NCBI GenBank assembly: GCA_963840445.1 | Contig: CAWIZC010000012.1 | Location: 186,001-250,000, forward strand | From: AWTP1-13 sp963840445 | GTDB lineage: Bacteria; Pseudomonadota; Alphaproteobacteria; Rhizobiales; Hyphomicrobiaceae | Direction: 5' to 3' | Length of the DNA: 64,000 nucleotides | Part shown: positions 17,743 through 27,221 of the stretch, piece after piece | How positions within the stretch are numbered: position 1 is the first letter of the stretch | How the letters are laid out: every line of letters begins with the position of its first letter | Made by a program: the position numbers and the translations under genes | The notes under the pieces: generated by a model | The model's input: only the letters and a program-made list of their open reading frames with translations | Database searches by the model: none | What the model was told of the DNA's origin: nothing

Positions 17743-18789
17743 TTAAGGCAGAATGCCCGCGTCGCGATAACGGGCGAGCTGATCCACGAACATCTCTTCC
17801 GTATCGATCGCCTCGTGGAAGCCGGCGCGGCGCAGCTTGGTCGTGCTGGAGACGATGTCGTAGGTCTGGCGGAACAGCCAGTCGGCGAAATTCCACTGCG
17901 CGATGTCCTCGAGACGGCGGGGCTGCAGGCCATGCTTTTCCACGATGCGCTGCCAGACCGCATCCTTGTCGCGCATCCAGTCTGCCAGCGAGATAGTCCT
18001 GACCACGCCCGGCGCCATCTTGAACGCGTCCGCGATGCGCGGCCACAGCCGCTGCCAGCGGAAAACGTCGCCGTTGGTAATGTTGAACGCCTGATTGCGG
18101 CAGGCGGGTGCCGTGGCCATGAAGGCGAGCCCGCGCGCCAAAAGGCCCGCATCCGTCACCTCGGTCAGCGAGCGGAACTGATCCGGATGGCCAGGAAAGT
18201 CGAGCCGCACGCCAAGCTCGCGGCAGATCGCTGCGTACGCACCGACGATCGATATGATGTTGCGCGCGCGTCCAGGCGCGAAATCGCAGATGACGTTGGG
18301 GCGCGAGGCCGACCAGCTCCACGCTTTCCCATCCTGACGGCTGCGCAGCAGATCTTCCTGGTCGTAGTAGAAATTCGGCGGTATGTGCCGCTCGTCGTCC
18401 TCCTTGGCGGGCGTCGGGTATGCGCCGAGGTGCTGGCCATACCACTTGCCGCCCTCGACCAGATGCACATGCGCGAGCCCTGGACAGCTCGCCTCGGCCG
18501 CATCCAGGACATTGCGCAGCATGGCAACATTGTCCTCGACGTTTTCAACGCCGCCCTCGCCGAACTTGGCGCGCGCCGAAAAGAACACGTGAGTCGCCTT
18601 GGGCACGCCTTGCAATGCTTTGGCAACCGCCGATGCCTCCAGGAGATCGACGCCAAGATAACGGACGCGGCCGTGCCCGCGTGGCGGCCGTCGGCAAAGC
18701 CCGATGACCTCCCAACCGGATGCATCCAGGTGCTCGACGAGCCTCAGCGCAACGGCGCCACTGGCGCCCGCTATGACTGCCACATTCAC
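17743..18789 (-). CDS. PRISE-type SDR (progesterone 5-beta-reductase-like)
   Basis: A 348-residue atypical SDR of the PRISE group, which reduces activated C=C bonds (enones) with NADPH. Seen: VIAGASGAVALRLVEHL at the N-terminus, CRRPPRG cofactor region, HVHLVEGGKWYGQHLG in place of the usual Ser/Tyr centre, and FNITNGDVFRWQRLWP, which is a strong family marker. The start is GTG at 18789. Spacing to neighbours is 10 and 30 bases, so it belongs to the same operon as the transporter ATPase upstream. An enone reductase suggests that the pathway generates an unsaturated keto compound. Confidence 0.88.
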   Translation of the reverse strand: MNVAVIAGASGAVALRLVEHLDASGWEVIGLCRRPPRGHGRVRYLGVDLLEASAVAKALQGVPKATHVFFSARAKFGEGGVENVEDNVAMLRNVLDAAEASCPGLAHVHLVEGGKWYGQHLGAYPTPAKEDDERHIPPNFYYDQEDLLRSRQDGKAWSWSASRPNVICDFAPGRARNIISIVGAYAAICRELGVRLDFPGHPDQFRSLTEVTDAGLLARGLAFMATAPACRNQAFNITNGDVFRWQRLWPRIADAFKMAPGVVRTISLADWMRDKDAVWQRIVEKHGLQPRRLEDIAQWNFADWLFRQTYDIVSSTTKLRRAGFHEAIDTEEMFVDQLARYRDAGILP

Positions 18790-18819
18790 GACGCCACCCC
18801 TGTCGACTTTAGACGCAGG

Positions 18820-19620
18820 TCAACCCACGGCCCGGAGTGTCTGCCGGCCAGTTGGGTCAGATGACGGTGCGGGCAGCGCCGAACCGGTGACGATCATGCG
18901 CAGGATCTCCTCGTGCGACGTCTCGACCGTCCGGCGGGTGCCGACCACCCGGCCCGTCTTCATCACCGTGATGCGGTCGGCGTGCTCGAACACGTGGTTC
19001 ATGTTGTGGCTGATCATCAGTACGGCGAGGCCCTGTGCGCGCATCTCGCGCACCAGGTCATAGACCTTGCGCGTCTCCTCGACCCCCAGCGCCGCGGTCG
19101 GCTCATCCAGGATCACCACCTTGGCATTGAAGTAGACGCTGCGGGCGATGGCGATCGACTGGCGCTGGCCGCCCGACATCGACCGCACCTTCTGGCGCGT
19201 GGACGGGATGTTGATCTTGAGCCGCCCGAGCAGACGGCGCGCCTCCTCCTCCATCCTGCGGAGATCGAGGAAGGCGCGCAGCAGTCCCTTGTGGGTCAGC
19301 TCGCGCCCGAGAAAGATGTTGGCTGGTACATCGAGATTGTCGGCGAGCGCCAGGTCCTGGTAGACGGTCTCGATGCCGAGCGCCTTGGCAGCCCGCGGGC
19401 TGTCGACATGCGCTTCCGTACCGGCGAAGCTGATCGTGCCGGAATCCTTGGCCACGGCGCCCGACAGGATCTTGATGAGCGTCGACTTGCCGGCCGCGTT
19501 GTCGCCGACCAGGGCATGCACCTCGCCGGCGTAGATCTCGATGCTGGCATCGGTCAGCGCCTGCACGCCGCCGTAGCGCTTGCAGATGTCCCGCATCTCC
19601 ACGGTTGCGGCTTCGGTCAT
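18820..19620 (-). CDS. Sugar ABC transporter ATP-binding protein (FrcA-like, single domain)
   Basis: A 266-residue ATPase for a CUT2-type sugar importer. Walker A is GDNAAGKST, as in single-domain FrcA-type proteins (RbsA-type proteins are twice as long). The signature is MSGGQRQSIAIAR, Walker B is VVILDEPTAALG and the switch is MISHNMNHVFEHADRI. With two permease genes and one binding protein just upstream it completes an importer. The minus-strand order is permease, permease, binding protein, ATPase. Confidence 0.93.
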   Translation of the reverse strand: MTEAATVEMRDICKRYGGVQALTDASIEIYAGEVHALVGDNAAGKSTLIKILSGAVAKDSGTISFAGTEAHVDSPRAAKALGIETVYQDLALADNLDVPANIFLGRELTHKGLLRAFLDLRRMEEEARRLLGRLKINIPSTRQKVRSMSGGQRQSIAIARSVYFNAKVVILDEPTAALGVEETRKVYDLVREMRAQGLAVLMISHNMNHVFEHADRITVMKTGRVVGTRRTVETSHEEILRMIVTGSALPAPSSDPTGRQTLRAVG

Positions 19621-19694
19621 TGCGGCCTCTAGGATTCAACAGGGCTGGAGAGCTTTCGCTCTCCAGCTTGCTGCGTAGCTATGCAGCTATAATG

Positions 19695-20691
19695 TCAGCT
19701 CTTGACGGTTTTGTCCCAGGACGGCACCGCCCGCTCCTCGGGCGTACGGGCCACCTTGGCGACGTTGTCCTTGTCGATGATGAACACCGGCAGCAGGATT
19801 TCCGGCGGCACCTTCTCGCCTTTCAAAGTACGCACCGCCGCCTGTACGGCGAGATACGACTGGTCATGGCCCGAGAAGTCGACGGTTGCAAACATCTTGC
19901 CGTCGGCGATGGCCTGGATGGCATCCGGAATGCCGTCGATGCCGACCACCTTGGTCTTGCCGCCGCGCCCTGCCGCGTTGAGGGCCTCGACGACACCGAC
20001 CGCCATGTCGTCGTTGGCGGAGACCACCGCGTCGATCTCCGGGAAGCGCTGCATGAGGTTCTCGAACACCTGCTGCGCCGGCAGGCGACGGTACTGACCG
20101 GGCTGGGAGGCCAGCACCTCGATGCCAGAGTTCTCCTGCACCGCCCGCTCGAAGCCCTTCTTGCGCATCTGCGCCGTGATGGCCGCAGGCACGCCGTCGA
20201 TATGCACCACCTTCCCCTTGCCGTTCATCGATTTGAACAGGTACTTGCACATCTCGTATTCGAACATCTCGTCATCCGAGCCGATGAAGGTGACCTTGTC
20301 GATGTCGGTCATCTTGTTGTTGTAGTTGATGATCGGGATGCCGGCCTTGTTGGCCTTCTGGATGCTCGGCACCAGCGCCTTGTAGTCGACCGGCACGAAC
20401 ACGAAGGCGTCGGGCTTCTTGACGATCCAGTCCTCGACGAGGCGGGTCTGCTCCTCGATGTTGTCGGGCTTGGTCGGGGCGACCACCTCCAAGATCGACG
20501 TTCAGCTCCTTGGCCGCCTTCTCGGCGCCGATCCGGCACGCCTTCCAGAACGGGTTGGTCACGTTCTTCACGAAGAAAGCGATGGTCGGTTTCTTGCCTT
20601 GCGCAAAAGCAGTGCCGGACAGCGAGCCGGTGACGGCGGCGCTGCCGAGCGCGACGGCGCCGGTTGCGAAACTGCGGCGGGTGATCTTCAT
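19695..20691 (-). pseudogene. Sugar ABC transporter substrate-binding protein, broken by a 1-base insertion
   Basis: A periplasmic binding protein of the ribose/galactose type, about 331 residues when repaired. It has a Tat-like signal (TRRSFATGAVALG), FFVKNVTNPFWKACRIGAEKAA, VEDWIVKKPDAFVFVPVD and NDDMAVGVVEAL. The start ATG at 20691 follows AAGGAGG. The frame breaks at 20491-20492. The minus strand reads GATCTTGGAGGTG where GATCTGGAGGTG would give DLEVVAPTKPDN. Total length is 3n+1, so one extra base explains it. As it stands, the product would end soon after residue 80, leaving the importer without a receptor; assembly error is therefore suspected. Confidence 0.88.
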
Positions 20692-20732
20692 GGTATCCTC
20701 CTTGTGAACCGTAAGTCGCCGTTTTCCTCCAC

Positions 20733-21725
20733 TCACGTGGATGTTCTGTTGATCCGCCCACCGACCACCTGGTCGGCAAGCACGGACAAGAGAATGATGA
20801 GGCCGAGCACACCGGCCTGCCAGAAGGTCTTGACGCCGAGCAGGTTCATGCCGTTGAGAACCAGCGCCAGGATGAGGGCGCCGACCGCGGTGCCGGCCAC
20901 GCCGCCGACCCCGCCGAATAGCGAGGTCCCGCCCAGGCACACGGCCGCAATCGCCGGCAAAAGCTGCTCCTCGCCGAGGCTCACGTCGGCAGCGTTGGTG
21001 CGGGCGATCACGATCAGGCCGGCAAAGCTCGCCATGAACCCGCTCAGCGCATAGACGATCACCAGGCGTCGCCGCACCGGCATACCCGACAACCGCGCCG
21101 CCACGGGGTTGCCGCCGATGGCGTAGACACCGACGCCGAACGGCGTGCGCTGCATGATGACGTGCAGGACCAGCAGCGTCCCCAGCATGATCAGGACCGG
21201 AACGGGGATCGGGCCCAGCATACCCGTGCCGATGGTGCGAAAGCTCGCCGGCAATCCGTAGATCACCTCGCCCTGCATGAACACGTAGGCCATGCCGTTG
21301 GCGATCCACAGCATGCCGTAGGTGGCGATGAAGGACGGGATGCGCGCGTAGGACACCAGCACGCCATTGATGATCCCGCAGGCAAGACCCGCCCCCAGCG
21401 CGGCGGCGATGCCCAGCGCCGGATGGCCGCCGGTGATGAGCGAGGCCGCCAGGCACGCCGACAGGCCGAGCACCGCCCCGACCGACAGGTCGATGCCGGC
21501 CGTCAGCACGACCAGCGTCAGCCCCGCCGACATGATGAACAGCGGCACGGCATGGCGCAGCACGTTGACGAGGTTGTTCCAGGTCAGGAAGTAGGGCGAC
21601 AGGATGGAGAGCGCCACGACCAGGGCGCTGATCGCCACCAGCCTCGACAGCACGACGAACGCCCGATCCGGAGATAGCCCGAACATCTGCGCCGACAGCC
21701 GGGTCGAGGCAGCAGCAACGGTCAT
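20733..21725 (-). CDS. Sugar ABC transporter permease (RbsC/FrcC-like)
   Basis: A 330-residue inner-membrane permease with about 8-10 hydrophobic segments. The BPD_transp_2 signature is seen as LTAGIDLSVGAVLGLSA, and the cytoplasmic AIGGNPVAARLSGMPV loop is the ATPase contact. Its ATG at 21725 overlaps the stop of the other permease (ATGA). Two different permeases imply a heterodimeric channel. Confidence 0.93.
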   Translation of the reverse strand: MTVAAASTRLSAQMFGLSPDRAFVVLSRLVAISALVVALSILSPYFLTWNNLVNVLRHAVPLFIMSAGLTLVVLTAGIDLSVGAVLGLSACLAASLITGGHPALGIAAALGAGLACGIINGVLVSYARIPSFIATYGMLWIANGMAYVFMQGEVIYGLPASFRTIGTGMLGPIPVPVLIMLGTLLVLHVIMQRTPFGVGVYAIGGNPVAARLSGMPVRRRLVIVYALSGFMASFAGLIVIARTNAADVSLGEEQLLPAIAAVCLGGTSLFGGVGGVAGTAVGALILALVLNGMNLLGVKTFWQAGVLGLIILLSVLADQVVGGRINRTST

Positions 21726-22696
21726 GAGTAGTGCCCCCGCAGCGAATCGAGGCTGACCGCACCGATGATGATCAGCCCGACGATGGCGACCTGCCACTCG
21801 GTGGACACTCCCATCAGGTTCAAGCCGTTGCGCAGAACGCCGACCGCCAGCGCGCCGATCAGCGTGCCAACGATGCCGCCGCGACCCTTCTCGAACGAGG
21901 TGCCGCCCAGAATGACGGCGGCGATGGCGTCGAACTCCAGGCCGACGCCGATGGTCGGGTGCGCGGCGTTCATGCGTGCGGTCATGATGAAGGAGGCCAA
22001 CGCGGTGAGCACGCCGGCGTAGACGTAGACCAGCACCTGATAGAAACGTGCATTGCTGCCCGACAGCACCAGCGCGCGCCGGTTGCCGCCGATGGCGAAG
22101 GTGTAGCGGCCGAATTTGGTCCGGTAGAGCAGCAGGTAGGTCACGCCGAACACCGCAGCCGTCGCCCACAGCGGCACGGGAATGCCGAGCGGAGCGCCGT
22201 CGTTGAACCAGCGCACGTAATCGGGTAGGCCCGTCACCGAGTTGCCCTCGGTCAGCATGGTGGCCAGCGACTGGGCGATGCCGAAGGTGGCGAGCGTGAC
22301 GACGAACGGCGGCAGGTCGACGTAAGAGATGAGCGTGCCGTTGACGACGCCGAAGGCGGCTCCGATCAGCACGGCAGCGCCGATCGCCATCCACAGCGGC
22401 CAGCCGGTCACCACCATCAAGCCCATGACGACGCCGCACAGCCCCAGCACCGGCCCGAGGCTCAGATCGATGCCCTCGGTCAGGATCACCAACGTCATGC
22501 CGAGCGCGACGATGACCAGCACGGCGATTTGCAGCGTGACGTTGGTCAGGTTGGCGACCGAGAAGAAGTTCGGCGTCAGAATGGTCAGGCCGATCGACAG
22601 CACGGCCAGCAGGTAGACGGCGCCCGGCGCCGAGCCGAGCCACACGGCTGCCGGCGACCTGCGCACGAGCTGCGAATGTGCGCCGGCCGCGCTCAT
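21722..22696 (-). CDS. Sugar ABC transporter permease (RbsC/FrcC-like)
   Basis: A 324-residue permease with the same architecture as its neighbour: LTEGIDLSLGPVLGL signature, AIGGNRRALVLSGSN loop, and a C-terminal AIVGLIIIGAVSLD. The ATG at 22696 overlaps the upstream epimerase stop (ATGA). Because of a frameshift inside that epimerase, the two appear joined in one long reading frame, but the internal ATG and the repaired epimerase stop show they are separate genes. Confidence 0.92.
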   Translation of the reverse strand: MSAAGAHSQLVRRSPAAVWLGSAPGAVYLLAVLSIGLTILTPNFFSVANLTNVTLQIAVLVIVALGMTLVILTEGIDLSLGPVLGLCGVVMGLMVVTGWPLWMAIGAAVLIGAAFGVVNGTLISYVDLPPFVVTLATFGIAQSLATMLTEGNSVTGLPDYVRWFNDGAPLGIPVPLWATAAVFGVTYLLLYRTKFGRYTFAIGGNRRALVLSGSNARFYQVLVYVYAGVLTALASFIMTARMNAAHPTIGVGLEFDAIAAVILGGTSFEKGRGGIVGTLIGALAVGVLRNGLNLMGVSTEWQVAIVGLIIIGAVSLDSLRGHYS

Positions 22697-23662
22697 TTCC
22701 ACGCCCCTTCGTGCCTGCGCATCCAGTCGGCAAAGGCGGCGACGCCCTTGTCCAGGTCGAGGTTCGGCTTGAAGCCAGCGTCCTCGAGCAACCGGCTTGC
22801 CGGCCAGCGGCCCGCGCATGCGCGTGTGGTCGGTCCAGGGTGCAGTGCCGGGCCCGACCGAGATCATGGCTTTCGGGACTGCGGCACGCACCGCGCGCAC
22901 CACCTCGGCGGTCGAGAAGTTCTTGCCCCAGCCCAGGTGATAGACCGGGTGGCGCAGCGTCTCGGCCTCGTAGGCCGCCAGCAGGCCGGCAGCGACATCG
23001 GAGACGTGCGTGTAGCTGGCGAGGAAATCATTGCCGGCCGGATCCTCCACGGGCACACCCGTGAGCGCGCATTTCAGGAACCACGGGATGGGCCCGCGCG
23101 GGTTTTCGCGGACGCGCGGCACGAGCGGCGGCCCGTACACCCAGGAGATGCGCACGGTTGCCGCCGATACATCGAACTGCGAGCGATACATGCTGGTCAG
23201 CAGTTCGCCGCAGTACTTGGTGGTGCTGTAGATGTTGGTGACCGCCGGTACCTGGTTCTCGAGGACTGGTGTTACCGGGTCCGGGGCGTTCTGAAACACC
23301 GAGCCGGTGCTGACATTGACGAAACGGCGCCAACCATGCCGCCGCGCCTGATCGAGCAGGCTGGCCACGCCGCCGACATTCGACTTCACAGCGCCGAGCG
23401 GATCGGGCCGAGCGACGCTATCATTTGGAATCGCGGCCGTATGAATCGCGCCCTTGATGGCATGAGCGTCGGCGATGCCTGCGATGGCCGCCTCGTCGGC
23501 AAGATCAGCCCGCACCCAGGTCACGTTGCGGCCGAGCGCCTCGGCGTCGCGCGAACGGAACGTGCCGCGATAAATGGCGACCACCTGGTGGTCGTGCGCA
23601 AGCGCCTGCCGGACGACCTCGAAGCCGACGTGGCCCATGGAGCCCGTGACGAGCATGGTCAT
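22693..23662 (-). pseudogene. NAD-dependent epimerase/dehydratase, broken by a 1-base insertion
   Basis: An extended SDR of about 322 residues when repaired. It has TGSMGHVG, HTAAIPN, NVSTGSVFQ and YSTTKYCGE, where YxxxK is intact. The break is near 22797. The minus strand reads GGCAAGCCGG; one A removed gives GGCAGCCGG and restores a typical end (RLLEDAGFKPNLDLDKG) that stops in an ATGA overlap with the permease. It is the first gene after the TTGACA promoter at 23775-23802, so it heads the transporter operon. Confidence 0.85.
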
Positions 23663-23774
23663 GGCTGCGTTCCTTCCAGGTGCCTGTCGATGAGGTTGAA
23701 CTCAGCGAGCACCGGGCTGCATTTCCTCCAGGCCGCGTTTGCAACATTGCGGCATGCCTTCTCAGCTTGTGAAA

Positions 23775-23802
23775 ATAGTAGGGCACGACGGCCCTCTGTC
23801 AA
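23775..23802 (-). promoter_or_regulatory. Sigma-70-type promoter for the sugar-transport operon, overlapping a possible operator
   Basis: Reading the minus strand, TTGACA (23797-23802) is followed by 16 bases and TACTAT (23775-23780), about 110 bases before the epimerase ATG at 23662. The motif TATTTTCAC (minus strand, 23769-23777) overlaps the -10. The same 9-mer occurs in the other strong promoter of this locus at 26256-26264. The AGGGC/GCCCT arms in the spacer form a small dyad. Confidence 0.65.
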
Positions 23803-23811
23803 TAGAAAAGC

Positions 23812-24723
23812 TCAGCGCCCGCGGCCGTTTGCGCGGCCGCGACGCGTGGTGGGCGGGGCACGCGCCGGGGCCGCACCGGCCACGAAGCCGAACTGGGCGG
23901 ACATGCGGTCGGCGGCATCACGCACCAGGCGGGATTTTGCCTCGAGCGCTTGCAGCGACAGCCGCCATACGGCCCCGGAGATGCCGATGGCCACCCGCAC
24001 TTCTCCCGTGAAATCCTTGACGGGAACGGCCACGCAGCGCGCCTCGGCGTTGTACTCGCCGTCGTCGTAGGCAATGCCGCTCGCCCGGACGGCGGCGATC
24101 TCGCGCCGCAGCAGTTCCGCGTCGGTAATGGTCTTGGGCGTCAGCGCGACCGGCGGGCGGCGCGACAAGTACGCCTCCAACTGCGCTTCGCTCAGGGCCG
24201 CCAGCAAGATCTTGCCGATGGCAGTGCAATGGGCCGGGCGCATCGCGCCGACGCGGTCGGCAAGCTGGAACGGACCCGCGCCCACCGTACGAGCCAGCAC
24301 CACGATATCGTCACCGGCGCGGACTGCGATATGGCTGGTCTCGCCGGTGTCAGACGAAAGGCCCTCCAGGATGGGCTTGGCCAGCGTCGCCATCTCGAGT
24401 TCGTCCAGCGCGCTGGCCGCGAGACGGAACAGCGGCGTGCCGACGCGATAGGTCTTGTCGTCGGGCATTTGCCGCAGGTAGCCCATCATCAGCATGGTTT
24501 TGACGAGATGGAAGGTCGTGCTGGTGTGCAGCCCGACCTTGCGGCTGAGCTCGCCCAGGCGGATGCCGTCGCGATGGCTGGCGACCTCTTCGAGAATGGT
24601 GAACGCCCGCTCGATCGACTGCACACCGCCGCGCTCCTTCATCGACGCACCGCGCGCTTCGGCGCTCGGAGCATTCATGGTGTCTTGCTCGGGCGCGGTC
24701 ACGGGCACCTCCTGGCCAGCCAT
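23812..24723 (-). CDS. IclR family transcriptional regulator
   Basis: A 303-residue IclR-type regulator: a winged helix in the first 100 residues (SIERAFTILEEVASH, LGELSRKVGLHTSTTFHLVKTM) and the effector domain behind it (GETSHIAVRAGDDIVVLARTVG, HCTAIGKILLAAL, CVAVPVKDF). The C-terminal tail, APARAPPTTRRGRANGRGR, is basic and probably disordered. It starts 7 bases after the aldehyde dehydrogenase stop and sits between the two promoters it may control. A pathway sugar or acid is the expected effector; this is inference. Confidence 0.94.
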   Translation of the reverse strand: MAGQEVPVTAPEQDTMNAPSAEARGASMKERGGVQSIERAFTILEEVASHRDGIRLGELSRKVGLHTSTTFHLVKTMLMMGYLRQMPDDKTYRVGTPLFRLAASALDELEMATLAKPILEGLSSDTGETSHIAVRAGDDIVVLARTVGAGPFQLADRVGAMRPAHCTAIGKILLAALSEAQLEAYLSRRPPVALTPKTITDAELLRREIAAVRASGIAYDDGEYNAEARCVAVPVKDFTGEVRVAIGISGAVWRLSLQALEAKSRLVRDAADRMSAQFGFVAGAAPARAPPTTRRGRANGRGR

Positions 24724-24729
24724 TGAAAC

Positions 24730-26178
24730 CTACAAATTGAAAACGACAAGCCGCTCGTCCGTCATGTCTCGGATCGCATACTTCGGTCCCTCGCGCCCGA
24801 TGCCGCTGTCCTTGATGCCGCCGTATGCCAGCTGATCGGTACGGAATGTCGAGGTGCCGTTCAGGATCACGCCGCCGGTCCGCAACGACCGCACCGCGCG
24901 CATGGCAAGATCGAGCGAGCGTGTGAATAGACCACACTGCAGCCCGAACCGGCTAGTGCTGATCAAATTGAATACGGCGTCGATGTCCTTGAATTTCTGG
25001 ACACTGACGACGGGCCCGAACACCTCATCGCACACCACGCGCATGCTCGGCTTGACGTCGACCAGCACGGTCGGCTCGACCTGCGCGCCAGTGCGGCGGC
25101 CGCCGGTAAGAACGCGCGCGCCCTGCTCCACGGCCTCGCGCACCCAGACCTCGACGCGCTTGGCTGCCGCCTCATCGATCAGCGTGCCGACGTCGGTTGC
25201 AGGGTCGAGCGGATCGCCGGTCTTGAGGGTCTTCACCTCCTGCACCAGTCGGGCGACGAACGCCTCGTATAGGCTCTCGTGCACATAGACGTTCTGCACC
25301 GAGATGCAGCTTTGGCCGGCCAGCCGCATGGCATTTCTGGCAGCGACCGGCGCGCTGTCCTCGACCGACCCATCCGCCGCCACGATGGTCGGTCCGTCTC
25401 CGCCCAGCTCCAGCGCCACCCGCCTCAGGCCAGAGGCGGCCTTGATCTCGGCGCCGACGCGGCTCGAGCCGGTGAAGGTGATGAAATCGACATCCGGATG
25501 GCGCACGAGCGCCGGCCCGACCATATCGCCGTAGAGCACGTTGACCGAGCCGGCCGGGGCGCCGGCGTCGACGAACAGCTTGGCAATCTCGTGCACGACG
25601 CCCGGCGATTGCGGCGGCGCCTTCAGCACGATGGCGTTGCCGGCTGCCAGCGCCGGCGCCACCTTGTGGCAGGCCAGGTTGAACGGCGCGTTGAATGGCG
25701 TGATGCCGGCCACGACTCCGACCGGAAAGCGCAGCAGGAAGGCGATCTTGCCGGCACCCATGGCGCTGCCGTCGAGCGGCACCTGCTCGCCTTCGATGCG
25801 CACTGCCTCCTCGGCCGACAGCTGCATGGTGTCCTGGGACCGGGCGACCTCGCCTCGGCAATCCTTGATGGCCTTGCCGGTCTCGCGCGCCATCACTTCG
25901 GCAATCAGGTCGACGCGCTCATTGAGCAGCACGGCAACGCGGCGCAGCAGCTCGGCGCGCTTGTAGCCCGGCATCGCCGCCATCACGGGCTTGGCGGCGA
26001 CGGCAGCGGCCACAGCGCGCTGCAGGTCCTCCAGGCTGGAGCGCGGCGCGCGGGCGACGACCGTGCCACGGTAGGGATCGCGCACCTCGGCGGTCTCGGC
26101 GGCAGGCTGCCATGCGCCGCCGATCAGTTGCGGGATTACCGGAACGCTCCGGTCCATGGATTTCGCCGAACTCGCCAT
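24730..26178 (-). CDS. Aldehyde dehydrogenase family protein
   Basis: A 482-residue NAD(P)-dependent aldehyde dehydrogenase. Seen: the ITPFNAPFNLACHKVAPALAAGN cofactor region, FTGSSRVG, the general base Glu in LELGGDGP, the nucleophile Cys in AGQSCISVQ, and EVFGPVVSV. The family norm near the base is ELGGK or ELGGN; GGDGP is a minor variant. The ATG at 26178 follows GGAGGTGCGC and gives the typical length. It would oxidise an aldehyde made in the sugar pathway to an acid. It is transcribed divergently from the epimerase at 26307. Confidence 0.94.
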   Translation of the reverse strand: MASSAKSMDRSVPVIPQLIGGAWQPAAETAEVRDPYRGTVVARAPRSSLEDLQRAVAAAVAAKPVMAAMPGYKRAELLRRVAVLLNERVDLIAEVMARETGKAIKDCRGEVARSQDTMQLSAEEAVRIEGEQVPLDGSAMGAGKIAFLLRFPVGVVAGITPFNAPFNLACHKVAPALAAGNAIVLKAPPQSPGVVHEIAKLFVDAGAPAGSVNVLYGDMVGPALVRHPDVDFITFTGSSRVGAEIKAASGLRRVALELGGDGPTIVAADGSVEDSAPVAARNAMRLAGQSCISVQNVYVHESLYEAFVARLVQEVKTLKTGDPLDPATDVGTLIDEAAAKRVEVWVREAVEQGARVLTGGRRTGAQVEPTVLVDVKPSMRVVCDEVFGPVVSVQKFKDIDAVFNLISTSRFGLQCGLFTRSLDLAMRAVRSLRTGGVILNGTSTFRTDQLAYGGIKDSGIGREGPKYAIRDMTDERLVVFNL

Positions 26179-26240
26179 GCGCACCTCCGCGAAGCCGCCC
26201 CAACAAGCGCCTTCGGAAAGGCACCTTCTCACAATTTGGG

Positions 26241-26268
26241 TTGACACTGCAAATAGTGAAAATACTCT
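26241..26268 (+). promoter_or_regulatory. Sigma-70-type promoter of the divergent epimerase operon, with shared operator-like motif
   Basis: TTGACA (26241-26246), 16 bases, TACTCT (26263-26268), about 40 bases ahead of the GTG at 26307. GTGAAAATA at 26256-26264 overlaps the -10. It is the reverse complement of the motif in the promoter at 23775-23802. The 128-base divergent spacer 26179-26306 must also hold the aldehyde dehydrogenase promoter. Confidence 0.65.
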
Positions 26269-26306
26269 TCGGCCCCGAGCGGAGGAAACCCAGCGAGGCA
26301 AATCCC

Positions 26307-27182
26307 GTGAAATTCCAAAGCGTCGTGGTGACGGGCGGCTCGGGGCGGCTCGGCCGCAGTGTCGTCGAGCGTCTTGCCGGCCATTGCGACGTCACCGTCC
26401 TCGACATCGCCGCCACGCCGGCCGGGCTGCCCAAGGGCGTCAGCCATGTGCAGGCCAGCATCACGGACTATGACGCCGTAAAGCGGGCATTCCAGGGCAA
26501 GGACGCCGTCATTCACCTGGCAGCCATCCCCAACCCGCGCACGGCGCCGGCCCCGGTCACATTCAACACCAACGTGCAGGGCGCCTGGGTGGTGATGCAG
26601 GCCGCGGAAGACGCCGGCGTGCGCCGCGTCACCGTCGCCTCCAGCGATTCCGTGTTCGGCTTCTCCTACAATCCGCCCGACTGGCCGCCCAAGTACCTGC
26701 CCGTCGACGAGGCCCATCCCTGCCGGCCAACCGAGTTCTACTCGCTCAGCAAGCAGGTCACCGAGACGATCGCGCAGAGCTTTGCCGCCCGGCGCAAGCT
26801 GGAAGTGCTCGCCATCCGCCCGGTGCACATCGTCTTCCCGCAGGAGTATCCGGAACTGAAGGACCGCGGCAGCGACGCGCAGAACTACCATTTCTGGGCC
26901 TACGTGGCGCCCGAGGATGTGGCTCAGGGTTTCCACAAGACGCTGGAGATCGCCTATCGAGGCTACGACCTGTTCACCATCTCGGCGGCCGACGGCCTCA
27001 ACACCAAGCCGACGCTGGAGTTTGCCGTCGAGCGCTGGGGCAAGGTTCCCGAGATCCGCCGGCCTGACTACTTCAAGGCCAACCCGCTCGCTTCCGTGAT
27101 CGACATCACCAAGGCGCGCGAGGTCCTGGGCTACGAGCCGACCATCAACTGGCGCGACATGATCGCCGGCACGAAGCGGTAA
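26307..27182 (+). CDS. NAD(P)-dependent epimerase/dehydratase (extended SDR)
   Basis: A 291-residue extended SDR with VVVTGGSGRLG, HLAAIPN, VASSDSVFGFSY, the YLPVDEAHPCRPTEF loop and YSLSK as the catalytic YxxxK. It is a paralogue of the 16809 protein. The start is GTG at 26307 behind GAGG. It is the first gene of a three-gene + strand operon with an isomerase and another epimerase, driven by the promoter at 26241. It probably handles a sugar or sugar acid. Confidence 0.9.
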   Translation: MKFQSVVVTGGSGRLGRSVVERLAGHCDVTVLDIAATPAGLPKGVSHVQASITDYDAVKRAFQGKDAVIHLAAIPNPRTAPAPVTFNTNVQGAWVVMQAAEDAGVRRVTVASSDSVFGFSYNPPDWPPKYLPVDEAHPCRPTEFYSLSKQVTETIAQSFAARRKLEVLAIRPVHIVFPQEYPELKDRGSDAQNYHFWAYVAPEDVAQGFHKTLEIAYRGYDLFTISAADGLNTKPTLEFAVERWGKVPEIRRPDYFKANPLASVIDITKAREVLGYEPTINWRDMIAGTKR

Positions 27183-27221
27183 AGACAGCGGAGCACCCGA
27201 TGAGCAGCGGAGCGACAGCCC

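Noticed and set aside
21722..23662. An epimerase-permease fusion protein of 646 residues
   Set aside because: The join is produced by one extra base at 22797-22798. Removing it gives a normal epimerase end in an ATGA overlap with a normal permease start.
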